Origin: Candidatus Brocadia pituitae
Lineage (GTDB): Bacteria; Planctomycetota; Brocadiia; Brocadiales; Brocadiaceae
Direction: 5' to 3'
Assembly (NCBI GenBank): GCA_017347445.1
Contig: AP021856.1
Span: 3,418,613 to 3,482,612 of the forward strand
Length of the DNA stretch: 64,000 bases
Positions 16,386 to 25,188 of the stretch are shown one piece after another. Numbering within the stretch: the stretch's first letter is position 1; each line of letters opens with the position of its first letter. The position numbers and the translations under genes are program-made. Under the pieces are notes generated by a model that saw nothing but the letters and a program-made list of their open reading frames with translations, was not told where the DNA came from and made no database searches.

Positions 16386-16612
16386 CGGTTACGGTCCTCA
16401 CGGATGAGATTTGCACTGTCCGAGAATTTCTTTTTTCCAAAACTTGCCCGTATCTTTCTGGCTTTTATTCGCGCATCCTTCATGGACATTTTTACACTTT
16501 CTTCCAGTATCTGTTTTACCTCACCCTGCAATGAACGGTTATGCAGTTTTGCCTGATTTTTCAATAATTCAATAGTTTCTTCTTCAAGGTTTCTGATCAA
16601 TAATTGTGACAT
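16382..16612 (-). CDS. FitA/VapB-like ribbon-helix-helix antitoxin
   Basis: 76 residues beginning MSQLLIRNLEEETIELLKNQ, with the RHH pattern including AKLHNRSLQGEVKQILEES. The start is set at 16612 because GGAGG lies six bases ahead. An ATG two codons earlier abuts the GGAGG and is less suitable. It should bind VapC with its C-terminus and its own operator with the RHH dimer, by family precedent. Confidence 0.9.
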   Translation of the reverse strand: MSQLLIRNLEEETIELLKNQAKLHNRSLQGEVKQILEESVKMSMKDARIKARKIRASFGKKKFSDSANLIREDRNR

Positions 16613-16715
16613 TTTCATCCTCCCTGTTATTTTTTTTAACTGCACCTTCCACAAAAGTCATAAGGCAAAGGATTCCGTGAATGTTTTTCGATACTATTTT
16701 TGCTGTCTTTCGTAA

Positions 16716-18518
16716 TCACCCATGCCCTATCAGCTCCTCCTTCATATACACCTTATATAACTGGCTATAAAGACCGCCAAGCCGCAGGAGTTCTTCGTGG
16801 CTGCCCTCTTCCACCTTCTCGCCCTTGTTCAATACAATAATCTTGTCACAATGAAGGATGGTGGATAGCCGATGGGCAATGAGGATAGACGTCCTGCCCT
16901 GTGTGACCTTTTGAATGGCATTCTGGATCAAGACCTCTGAGATGGGATCCATACTGGATGTTGCCTCATCAAGGATGATCACCCGTGGGTCGTACAAAAT
17001 AATTCTGGAGAGTGAGATAAACTGGCGTTCACCTACGGAGAGATTTGCACCCCGTTCGGCAATTTCCATATCGAGCCCCCCGGGCATGCGATCGATAAAG
17101 GGCATCAATCCTAATGCTTCAATCGTCTGCAAAACCTTTGCATGGGGTATGGGATTGAACAGGGTAATGTTATCCCGTAAGGTGCCCGCAAATAAAAAAA
17201 CGTCCTGGCTCACTAACCCAACAATGTGCCGGAGTCCTATCTTTTCTATATTCCGGACATCAATCTGATCCAGCAGGATCGTACCTTTTTGGATTTCATA
17301 GAGACGGGTCAGGACGCTTGCGATCGATGTCTTTCCGCTGCCAGTCACCCCCACCAGCGCAACAGACTGCCCCGCTTCTATACAAAACGATATATCTTTT
17401 AATACAAAATCGCTTCCGTTATAAGCAAACCAGATGTTTTGGAATTCTATCTGCCCCACAAAATCTTTCCTGGCAATTTCTCTTGAGGGATTGGGAATGG
17501 TATAATCCACTTCAGCCGGTTCCTGCATGAGACCAAATACCCGTTCGCATGAAGCCATAGCGCCCTGAAAAATATTGTATTTTTCTACAATGTCACGGAT
17601 GGGATCAAACAAATCATGAATATACGCCAGGAATGACACCAAGATACCAAGGGTAAGGACGCCGTGCATGTATCTTGCAGCGCCATACCAGAGCACCAGA
17701 CCAACCGCCAATGCACTCACCATGTTTATTGCTGGCTGGAACACTGCAAAATAGCGGATATATTTGACCTGTTCTTTTAAATAGTCATCATTGATCTCAT
17801 CAAATTTTGCATAATTTTTTTTCTCCCGGTTAAAGAGCTGGACAACCTTCATCCCGGTGATATTTTCGTTGAGATAGGCATTAATGCGTGCCAGTTTACG
17901 CCGTATCTCCCGGAAGGAATGCTTCATCCGTCGCCCAAACCAGAGGGCAATCACTACAATAATGGGAAAGACGGAAAGGGTAATGAGGGCAAGCTTCCCA
18001 TTGAGCATCACCATAGCCACAAATATCCCGATGATAATGAAGATGTCCCCAATGACCACAATAACACCGGCAGAGAAGAGTTCCCCAATGGCTGCAATAT
18101 CGTTGGTCAGGCGTGTGACGACCCGCCCAACGGGATTTTTATCAAAAAAGGAAACAGGAAGTGACTGGACGTGGCGAAACAGCTCCATGCGCACATCCAG
18201 CATGACCTTCTGTCCAATGGCCTGAATATTATAGCTTTGAACCGCAACTAATATGAGCCGTAAGGTTTGGATTCCAAAGATAGCTAATGCCGTCCGGTAT
18301 ATCAATGCCGTATCACCCTTGCTGATGCCGTGATCAATTGCGTATCCAAAGAGATAGGGACACAGCAAAAACAAAACGGTGGTAATCAGCACGATAAAGA
18401 CAGACAACAAACCGGACACCTTATACCGCAATAGATACGACAACAGTTTTCTGATGACCGCACTGTCATATATTTTGCCCGTCAAAATGTCTTCAGTAAA
18501 AAATTCTTCTTTATCCAT
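16716..18518 (-). CDS. ABC exporter, fused membrane and ATPase domains (MsbA/MdlB type)
   Basis: 600 residues, a half-transporter. Six transmembrane helices span about residues 30-320. The ATPase domain has Walker A GVTGSGKTSI, signature LSVGERQ, and Walker B VIILDEATSSMD with the following His in LIAHRLST. The family exports lipids, lipid A or drugs as dimers. Location 88 bases upstream of a run of envelope genes (lptB, lepB) makes a lipid or LPS role plausible, but the substrate cannot be read from the sequence. Confidence 0.95.
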   Translation of the reverse strand: MDKEEFFTEDILTGKIYDSAVIRKLLSYLLRYKVSGLLSVFIVLITTVLFLLCPYLFGYAIDHGISKGDTALIYRTALAIFGIQTLRLILVAVQSYNIQAIGQKVMLDVRMELFRHVQSLPVSFFDKNPVGRVVTRLTNDIAAIGELFSAGVIVVIGDIFIIIGIFVAMVMLNGKLALITLSVFPIIVVIALWFGRRMKHSFREIRRKLARINAYLNENITGMKVVQLFNREKKNYAKFDEINDDYLKEQVKYIRYFAVFQPAINMVSALAVGLVLWYGAARYMHGVLTLGILVSFLAYIHDLFDPIRDIVEKYNIFQGAMASCERVFGLMQEPAEVDYTIPNPSREIARKDFVGQIEFQNIWFAYNGSDFVLKDISFCIEAGQSVALVGVTGSGKTSIASVLTRLYEIQKGTILLDQIDVRNIEKIGLRHIVGLVSQDVFLFAGTLRDNITLFNPIPHAKVLQTIEALGLMPFIDRMPGGLDMEIAERGANLSVGERQFISLSRIILYDPRVIILDEATSSMDPISEVLIQNAIQKVTQGRTSILIAHRLSTILHCDKIIVLNKGEKVEEGSHEELLRLGGLYSQLYKVYMKEELIGHG

Positions 18519-18606
18519 ACGGTAACCGGAAACGGCAGAAATACCGCACTATGCTTTTCATTTTTCGCGGAGCCCTTTATGCTTCAAAATTGCAGAATGG
18601 CAGCTA

Positions 18607-19425
18607 TTACTTGATAGTGGTGTCTTTACGAACGATGGGTTTTCGGTCGGCGTCTTTCGGCCTTTTGCTATGGATGTCTTTGAAATCAGCTAACCTGTGT
18701 TCGCTGGTAGGAAAATTATCCCCTAAATAGGATTGGCGTGCGATGGGATTGTTCAGGATTTCCTGGGTCGTGCCTTTAGCAACAACCGTGCCTTCACTGA
18801 TGATATATGAGTGATTGGTAATACTCAGCGCCTCACGGACATTATGGTCGGTTATGAGGAGGCCTATCCCCTTATTTTTTAGTTTCAGGAGGATATCCTG
18901 CACCTCATTGACAGCAATCGGGTCGACACCGGTAAAGGGCTCGTCAAGGAGGATCATGGCGGGAGAACTGGCAAGTGCCCGTGCGATTTCGAGCCGCCGC
19001 CTTTCTCCGCCTGACAGGGTAAAAGCCTTGTTTTTTGCCAACGATGCCAGATTAAATTCGTTCAGCAATCTGCTCAGTTGCACGTATTTCTCGTCGGCAT
19101 GATACCGGTGCGTCTCCAGGATGGCAAGGATGTTTTCCTCGACTGTCAGGCGCTGAAAGACGGATGGTTCCTGGCACAAGTACCCCATCCCTTTCCGTGC
19201 GCGTTGATAAATGGGAAAGTCCGTAATATCCTCATTCTGGAAGATCACGCGGCCACTGTCAGGACGAACAACCCCAATGATCATATTAAAAGAGGTACTT
19301 TTCCCTGCGCCATTTTGGCCAAGTATCCCCACGATCTCCCCGTCATTCACCTCGAAACTGACATGATTCACAACGGTGCGTTTGCCGTACGACTTGGTTA
19401 GTCCCTCTGCCCTGAGTAAATTCAT
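18607..19425 (-). CDS. lptB: LPS export ABC transporter ATPase
   Basis: 272 residues. Walker A is GQNGAGKST, signature LSGGERRR, Walker B MILLDEPFTGVDPIAV, switch His in ITDHNVREAL. Q-loop and sequence around YLCQEPSVFQRLTVEENI are typical of LptB rather than amino-acid transporters. LptB powers lipopolysaccharide extraction with LptF/G and LptC/A, none of which are in the window. A charged tail of about 30 residues after YLGDNFPTSE is longer than usual. It starts 4 bases after the lepB stop, so they are probably co-transcribed. Confidence 0.93.
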   Translation of the reverse strand: MNLLRAEGLTKSYGKRTVVNHVSFEVNDGEIVGILGQNGAGKSTSFNMIIGVVRPDSGRVIFQNEDITDFPIYQRARKGMGYLCQEPSVFQRLTVEENILAILETHRYHADEKYVQLSRLLNEFNLASLAKNKAFTLSGGERRRLEIARALASSPAMILLDEPFTGVDPIAVNEVQDILLKLKNKGIGLLITDHNVREALSITNHSYIISEGTVVAKGTTQEILNNPIARQSYLGDNFPTSEHRLADFKDIHSKRPKDADRKPIVRKDTTIK

Positions 19426-19429
19426 AACT

Positions 19430-20935
19430 TTATTTTATAAATTTCATGGTGTTCAGAGGCCAGAAAACAAAAAACGCCTTGCCGACGATGTTCTTTTCCG
19501 GAACAAACTTCCACACCCGGCTATCATTGCTGTTTCTGCTATTATCCCCCAGCATAAAATAGTCTTTTTCTCCCAACTGGACCGGTTTGGTTGTGCCCCA
19601 CGAGCCGGCAGAGAGACTGGTATAATAGATATCATGAAAAATTTCAATATTCGCAAAAGTTGCATGAATACGGGTACCGCCAAAACGAATCTTACTCGTG
19701 TCAGAGGGGCTCAGAACAGGTATTACCCCATCGTCGTAGTCAAATGCGAAAACCTTATTGTCATCTATCGTCAGGGATACCATGCGGTCCACATTTGAAA
19801 ACCCGATCTTGTGCGGATGGCCGGTTTGCAAACGAACATCCTTTTCCAGCACACTCGTACCGTTCTTTAGAAGACGGGTTTTTCCATCCGTGCCGTCTGC
19901 AGGAATAAGGACGGTAAATATGTCGTTATTTTTTTCCAAAACAAGCGTCAGAGATTGAGATCCTTTCAGGAGGGTCACATCAAAGCAAATCTTTGTGTCG
20001 CCCATTTCATTGTATCCCGATCGGTTATTGTAACCGTTTTGATCGGAAACACTGCGGCCAAACGTCACCAGAGATGCATTGGAATCTTCCCGGGACAGGG
20101 TATCAAGAGTTATCAATGTATCGTGAATCTTCCATGCATCGCTGTCGGTAATCCACACCGGAGCATCCTCTTCCTTTGCTAAATAATTACTGTTGTATAC
20201 CGGCAGCCATAGCCTTTTCTGCACGGGATCAGGCTTCCTTTGTATCTTATCATTGATATAGAGATCGCCATTAACAATTTGGAGCTTTTCGCCGGGCAAA
20301 CCAACAAGCCGTTTAATATAATTTTTCTTCTTCTTTGAAAATTTTGTCGATCCGCACCGGTTGCAGCGGAATCCTTCCCGCCATTCCGCTTCGGGAAATT
20401 CAGATGAGCAATTCTTGCACGTGAGATCGTGCAACGGATAAATAAATACCATAACATCCCAGCGCTGCGGATTTTTAAATTTATACCAAAATTTGTTCAC
20501 CACGATTCTGTTTCCGCCATGGATTACCCGATTTGACAGGTCTGACCAGGCAACTGTAATTTGACACTGAGGACAACGTCCCTTCCTCCAGAGCCATGCA
20601 GGCCAGTTATAGCGAATCCTGTTACTGCAAACATCGCAATACGCGGACAGATTTATCTCGAACTGACAGTTGGTGCACCGGGCGTCTTCGCTCTGGCGGT
20701 CGGCATAAAAAAACCAGCCGCAATTCGGACAGGTTACGTTCTTATGTTCACCCAACAAGGTTGGCGCCATCGAGCCCGTAGGTATTTTAAATGCCTCCAC
20801 CACAAAATAACGGATCGCAAAAGCCACGGCAACGGCGATCGCTATCGACTCGATATTTTCACGTAATTTGCCCTTCCTCTTTTTCGTCTTCTCTTTTCTT
20901 CTCGTAATTGTCTGTTTCTCTTTTATATCAGCCAC
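19430..20935 (-). CDS. lepB: Signal peptidase I with three zinc ribbons and a beta-rich insert
   Basis: 501 residues, about twice the size of typical LepB. A basic N-terminus is followed by a membrane helix (about 28-48) and the catalytic serine at residue 55 in KIPTGSMAPTL. Then come three CXXC...CXXC pairs: 68/71 with 87/90, 100/103 with 121/124, and 173/176 with 191/194. The catalytic lysine is at 208 in NYIKRLVGLPGE. A beta-rich insert resembling a concanavalin-like fold spans about 265-440. The last box reads MLGDNSRNSNDSRVW. The start is taken as GTG at 20935 because GAGGTG lies just upstream; an ATG at 20947 overlapping the lepA stop is the alternative. It cleaves signal peptides of exported proteins. 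Confidence 0.93.
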   Translation of the reverse strand: MADIKEKQTITRRKEKTKKRKGKLRENIESIAIAVAVAFAIRYFVVEAFKIPTGSMAPTLLGEHKNVTCPNCGWFFYADRQSEDARCTNCQFEINLSAYCDVCSNRIRYNWPAWLWRKGRCPQCQITVAWSDLSNRVIHGGNRIVVNKFWYKFKNPQRWDVMVFIYPLHDLTCKNCSSEFPEAEWREGFRCNRCGSTKFSKKKKNYIKRLVGLPGEKLQIVNGDLYINDKIQRKPDPVQKRLWLPVYNSNYLAKEEDAPVWITDSDAWKIHDTLITLDTLSREDSNASLVTFGRSVSDQNGYNNRSGYNEMGDTKICFDVTLLKGSQSLTLVLEKNNDIFTVLIPADGTDGKTRLLKNGTSVLEKDVRLQTGHPHKIGFSNVDRMVSLTIDDNKVFAFDYDDGVIPVLSPSDTSKIRFGGTRIHATFANIEIFHDIYYTSLSAGSWGTTKPVQLGEKDYFMLGDNSRNSNDSRVWKFVPEKNIVGKAFFVFWPLNTMKFIK

Positions 20936-20943
20936 GCTGCACC

Positions 20944-22740
20944 TCATTCATCAACAGATAATACCGACAAGAATGCCTTTTGCGGAATTTCCACGTTCCC
21001 AACAGACTTCATCCGCTTTTTGCCTTCCTTCTGTTTTTCCAAAAGTTTTCGTTTTCGTGTAATATCACCCCCATAACACTTTGCCGTTACATTTTTCGCA
21101 ATCGGGCGTATGGTTTCCCTCGCAATAACCCTGCTTCCGATTGCTGCCTGCAAAACCACCTCAAAGAGGTGCCGTGAAATTTCATTCTTGAGTTTTTTCA
21201 CCAGCCTCCGCCCTTTGATCTCTGCATCTTTCCTGTGGACAATTGTGGAAAGGGCATCCACCCGTTTGCCCGACACCAAAATGTCTAATTTTACCAGGTC
21301 GGCAGGCTCATACCCCAGGAAATCATAATCCAGGGTTCCGTAGCCCCGCGTAGCGGATTTCAGTTTATCAAAAAAATCAAAGATAATTTCAGCTAACGGC
21401 AACTCGTAGACGAGGATTGCACGCCTTTCACTAAGATACTCGGTGCTTTTATATCTCCCCCTGCGCCCTTCGGCGAACTGCATAATCGTCCCGACGTATT
21501 CTGTGGGTAAAACAAAGCTGGCACGCACGTTGGGCTCTCTAAATTCCTCAATCTCATTCACCGGTGGCACCTTTTCCGGGTTGTCGACCTTTACCACCTC
21601 TTTATTGGTCTTCAATATCTCATAGGTTACGTTCGGAGCGGTTTGGACAATATTGATGTTGCTCTCGCGCTCCAGTCGTTCCTGCACAATTTCCATATGC
21701 AGGAGGCCAAGGAATCCACACCGGAACCCAAACCCCAGCGCCTGTGAAGTCTCCGGTTCAAAGGTAAACGAAGAATCGTTCAGACTTAATCGTTCCAGCG
21801 CCTCACGAAGGAGATGAAAATCGGCGTTATCTGCCGGATACACACCGCAGTATACCATCGGCATAGGCGCACGATACCCAGGCAACGCCTCGGCAGTTCT
21901 TTCCCTATAGTGAGTAACCGTATCCCCCACCTTGACGTCATGAATAGATTTAATATTGGCAATGCAATACCCTACCTCTCCCGCTGAAAGGCAATCTTTT
22001 GCAGCCATCTTGGGCTTAAAAACACCGACCTCTTCCACCTTGAAAGAGCTGCTTGTTTTCATCATATAGATCTCGTCACCCACCGTAACAGTGCCATCAA
22101 AGATACGCAGATAAACAACAACACCACGATACTCATCATACACCGAATCAAAGATCAAAGACTTCAGGGGTACATGAGGGTCGCCTTTGGGCGGCGGGAT
22201 GCGTTTGATAACAGCCCCAAAGATTTCATCAACTCCTTCCCCAGTCTTTGCGCTGACCATGAGCGCTTCGCTGGGATCAATACCCAGGGTTTTTTCCATT
22301 TCAGTGAGCACATCATAGGGACGGGACTGTGGCAGGTCGATCTTGCTGACGACCGGAATGATCGTCAAGTTATGCTCCATGGCAAGAAAGGCGTTGGCAA
22401 CCGTCTGCGCCTCAACACCCTGTGACGCATCCACCAGCAACAACGCCCCTTCGCAGGCGCCAAGGCTCCGGGAGACCTCGTAGCTGAAGTCCACATGGCC
22501 AGGCGTATCAATTAAATTAAGATTATATTCCTTGCCATCCCGTATCAGCTTCAATGCAACCGCACTCGCCTTGATGGTAATACCCCGTTCGCGTTCCAGG
22601 TCCATATCGTCAAGCATCTGGTTGCGGAACTCTCTGGATGTAATAGTATGGGTCTTTTCCAACAAACGGTCTGCCAGGGTAGATTTCCCGTGATCAATGT
22701 GTGCAATTATGCAGAAATTTCTAATGCTCTCAGTAGACAT
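20944..22740 (-). CDS. lepA: Elongation factor 4 (back-translocating GTPase)
   Basis: 598 residues, full length. G1 is AHIDHGKST, G2 RERGITI, G3 DTPGHVDF, G4 SKIDLP (Ser-Lys-Ile-Asp form of NKXD). The LepA-specific C-terminal domain ends in CYGGDITRKRKLLEKQKEGK and KRMKSVG. EF4 acts on stalled ribosomes. The lepA-lepB gene order is common in bacteria. The gene overlaps the ROK kinase by 34 bases and lepB by 4 (if ATG is used), a tightly packed operon. Confidence 0.98.
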   Translation of the reverse strand: MSTESIRNFCIIAHIDHGKSTLADRLLEKTHTITSREFRNQMLDDMDLERERGITIKASAVALKLIRDGKEYNLNLIDTPGHVDFSYEVSRSLGACEGALLLVDASQGVEAQTVANAFLAMEHNLTIIPVVSKIDLPQSRPYDVLTEMEKTLGIDPSEALMVSAKTGEGVDEIFGAVIKRIPPPKGDPHVPLKSLIFDSVYDEYRGVVVYLRIFDGTVTVGDEIYMMKTSSSFKVEEVGVFKPKMAAKDCLSAGEVGYCIANIKSIHDVKVGDTVTHYRERTAEALPGYRAPMPMVYCGVYPADNADFHLLREALERLSLNDSSFTFEPETSQALGFGFRCGFLGLLHMEIVQERLERESNINIVQTAPNVTYEILKTNKEVVKVDNPEKVPPVNEIEEFREPNVRASFVLPTEYVGTIMQFAEGRRGRYKSTEYLSERRAILVYELPLAEIIFDFFDKLKSATRGYGTLDYDFLGYEPADLVKLDILVSGKRVDALSTIVHRKDAEIKGRRLVKKLKNEISRHLFEVVLQAAIGSRVIARETIRPIAKNVTAKCYGGDITRKRKLLEKQKEGKKRMKSVGNVEIPQKAFLSVLSVDE

Positions 22741-23666
22741 CCAGCCGCTCCTATAATCCCCGCATCGTTCCCAAGCTGCGAAAATACAATTTTCGTATCC
22801 TGATAAGATGCCTCAAATGCCCTTTCTGTAGTAACACGCCTGATAGGGTCCATCAATAATTTTCCGGAGCCGATCATACCCCCGGCCAGCACAACCATCT
22901 CCGGATTTAATACATGCATGATATTAAGAATGGCAATCCCAAGGTATCGACCGGTCTCCTCAATGACGTCCAGTGACACCTTGTCGCCCTGAATGGCAGC
23001 TTCGTTAATCATCTTTGCCGTAATTTCTGCAGAGCCTTTCAATGAGGACGATGCACCGCTTCCTAACAATTCTTTAAAACGCCGCACCATGCCCGTTGCC
23101 GATGAGTACACCTCAACGCATCCCCGGTTGCCGCACTTGCATGGAGGTCCGTCTGTTTGGATTACCATATGTCCAATCTCCGCAGCCACGTTATTGGCGC
23201 CCCGCCACAACTTATCATCAATAACAATACCGCCTCCAACCCCCGTTCCCAGAGTCAGCATTACCAACGACTTCACTGCCTTGCCCGCCCCCACCCACTT
23301 CTCACCCCAGGCGGCGGCATTGGCATCGTTTTCCAACACACAGGGCTTTGAAAACCGTTCTGACACAATGCGTTTAATGGGGATATTGCGCCAACGGGGC
23401 AGGTTGGGAGAAAAGAGGATTGTTTCGCCTGTTTTATCAACAAGGCCGGGCGATCCCAGCCCAATACCGGTAACGTCGGATTCTTTTATCTGGGCGCCTT
23501 GTACCGCTTCTGCAATGAGTTCAAGTATCTGATTCGAAATGATCTGCGGGTCTGCATTCGAGTTGGTTTTTATGGAAAGGCGATGGAGAATTTTTCCATC
23601 TGTATCAACAATACCTGCTTTTAAATTTGTCCCACCCAGGTCAATGCCAACAATACAATTACTCAA
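22707..23666 (-). CDS. ROK-family sugar kinase (glucokinase-like)
   Basis: 319 residues from a TTG start at 23666. The phosphate-binding motif is VGIDLGGTNLKAGI near the N-terminus. The catalytic region has LENDANAAAWGE, then GTGVGGGI, and the ROK zinc motif CKCGNRGCVEVYSS with its three cysteines. These features match glucokinases (GlcK), and I infer glucose as substrate with moderate confidence. The 3' end overlaps lepA by 34 bases. Confidence 0.92.
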   Translation of the reverse strand: MSNCIVGIDLGGTNLKAGIVDTDGKILHRLSIKTNSNADPQIISNQILELIAEAVQGAQIKESDVTGIGLGSPGLVDKTGETILFSPNLPRWRNIPIKRIVSERFSKPCVLENDANAAAWGEKWVGAGKAVKSLVMLTLGTGVGGGIVIDDKLWRGANNVAAEIGHMVIQTDGPPCKCGNRGCVEVYSSATGMVRRFKELLGSGASSSLKGSAEITAKMINEAAIQGDKVSLDVIEETGRYLGIAILNIMHVLNPEMVVLAGGMIGSGKLLMDPIRRVTTERAFEASYQDTKIVFSQLGNDAGIIGAAGCLLRALEISA

Positions 23667-23705
23667 TGAAATAAATCCCTATTCCAGTAAAAAGCACGCT
23701 GTTGA

Positions 23706-23909
23706 TCAAAAATCTGATAATAATGTAGCTCTTTGAAAAATTCCAATAATAACAATACTTGCCGCATCATATAGAGGCAAAGCATCTGCCTGGTTGGGTA
23801 TGAGTGTAGTTATGCCGATTAGAGCAAATGCGCTGCCCATACTTTTAAAAAAAACAAACTTGTTCACTGTTGTCGCTCTCAATGAAAGACAAATTGTAAC
23901 AAAAGTCAT
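23706..23909 (-). CDS. Small hydrophobic membrane protein, perhaps MrpF-like, possibly frameshifted
   Basis: 67 codons with two hydrophobic segments. After SDF-stop, a one-base shift in the T-run (five T; six would stay in frame) continues LINSVLFTGIGIYFIE to a TAA that touches the ROK start. The corrected product would be about 83 residues, packed against the ROK gene. Spacing of RATTVNKFV and the later LYDAASIVIIGIF resembles the F subunit of Mrp-type cation antiporters, but key acidic residues are not matched. I treat function as unknown. Confidence 0.4.
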   Translation of the reverse strand: MTFVTICLSLRATTVNKFVFFKSMGSAFALIGITTLIPNQADALPLYDAASIVIIGIFQRATLLSDF

Positions 23910-24134
23910 ATTCTAAGTCAAATTATATACCTGGCATTGACATACTCCCTGCGGTGCAGTCGCCACGAAACACCGTATTGCTATGCCAGCAGCATTGGGA
24001 AAAAACCGTCTCTTACTGTTAAGGAATTTCTAGGTTTGTATCATAGCATACCAGCCAAAGACACAGCCCCTCAGATTCTCCTTTGTTAAGGAGGACATAA
24101 AGAAATCCCCTTCTCTAAGGATGAGTTAGTGCAA
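23910..24134. other. Intergenic stretch with no recognised gene
   Basis: I see no open frame, tRNA or clear terminator here. A CTTTGTTAAGGAGGACATAA block and AAATCCCCTTCTCTAAGG may be pieces of a dispersed repeat. Together with the small open frame at 23706-23909 it fills the gap between the ROK kinase and the site-2 protease. Confidence 0.4.
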
Positions 24135-24944
24135 TTACAGTTTCAGCGGGACGGGGGTGAAAGAAATTAAAAATATGATAAACAGGATGATCCCGAGGAT
24201 CTTGCGTTTGCGGTCAAGACCAGCAACCTCATCAATGGGCGCCGGGTGTCTGAAGCCAAAGATAAGGAGCAATATGGCAAAAACCATCCAGCCGGGATAC
24301 AAAAGGATTGCTATTACACAAAAGAGAAAGATACCGATGCGATAGACAATTGCACTCTTTTTGCCCAAGAGGGCATACAGGATATGCCCGCCGTCAAGCT
24401 GCCCGATCGGCAGCAGATTAAGCGCGGTGACAAAGAGTCCCGCCCAACCTGCAAAGGCAACAGGGTGGAGATAAATATCCATTCCATCGGGCAAATGGCC
24501 AACTACTAGTTTGGAGAGAAATGAAAACAGAATTGGCTCTCCAAGTCCCAAATAATCAGAGGTATCACTGGGTACCGGGCGCACATCCGAGAGATATAAT
24601 CCAATAATAATCGCAGGGATGGAAAAGAGGAGTCCCATCAGCGGGCCGGTGGCGCCGATATCAAATAAAGCCCTCTTATCGGGTATAAGCCCCTTCATTT
24701 TGATAACCGCACCAAAGGTACCGAAGGGTGGAAAAGGAAGGGGGAGAAAATAGGGCATCGTAGCAGCAACATGATATTTCCGGCACATGAAAAAATGGCC
24801 CAATTCATGAGAAAGCAGGATCGTCATGATGGTAACGGAGTACCAGGGTCCATTAACATAATAGGTCGTCAAAAAAGTTGCAATAAAGAGCAAGACATGG
24901 ATACGTGCCTTGCTAAAGAAGTTTGCGGGGGTAAGTGCTTCCAT
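24135..24944 (-). CDS. Site-2-protease-type intramembrane zinc metalloprotease (M50)
   Basis: 269 residues, mostly membrane. The zinc site is LLSHELGHFFM (HEXXH, His46/Glu47/His50). The third ligand lies in the later membrane motif LLPIGQLDGGHILYAL. At least six hydrophobic segments are visible. There is no PDZ domain, unlike RseP, so it belongs to the compact plant/archaeal-like S2P group. Such enzymes cleave membrane-bound regulators; the target is unknown. It is divergent from the NtrC gene at 25189. Confidence 0.93.
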   Translation of the reverse strand: MEALTPANFFSKARIHVLLFIATFLTTYYVNGPWYSVTIMTILLSHELGHFFMCRKYHVAATMPYFLPLPFPPFGTFGAVIKMKGLIPDKRALFDIGATGPLMGLLFSIPAIIIGLYLSDVRPVPSDTSDYLGLGEPILFSFLSKLVVGHLPDGMDIYLHPVAFAGWAGLFVTALNLLPIGQLDGGHILYALLGKKSAIVYRIGIFLFCVIAILLYPGWMVFAILLLIFGFRHPAPIDEVAGLDRKRKILGIILFIIFLISFTPVPLKL

Positions 24945-25188
24945 AATGGTAAAATGGTATCAAAAAAAGCTCTCAAATTCAAACGCTATTTGAATGAGAT
25001 GGTCTTTGAAGCCATGATCATAAAATTTGACTTGCAATAGAAATAATTTTTCTGATTCCCAATATCCTTCTGCTGCTTTCTGCTTGACACCTACCATAGC
25101 ACAAGAATAATATGCTTAATAAGAGAAAATTTATGGTAATTAATGGTGACTCAAGCATAATAAGATTGAAATTTCTTATCATTAACCT

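Noticed and set aside
22993-23532. Plus-strand open frame of 179 codons
   Set aside because: A shadow of the ROK kinase on the opposite strand, Pro/Ser/Thr-rich, with no coding signals.
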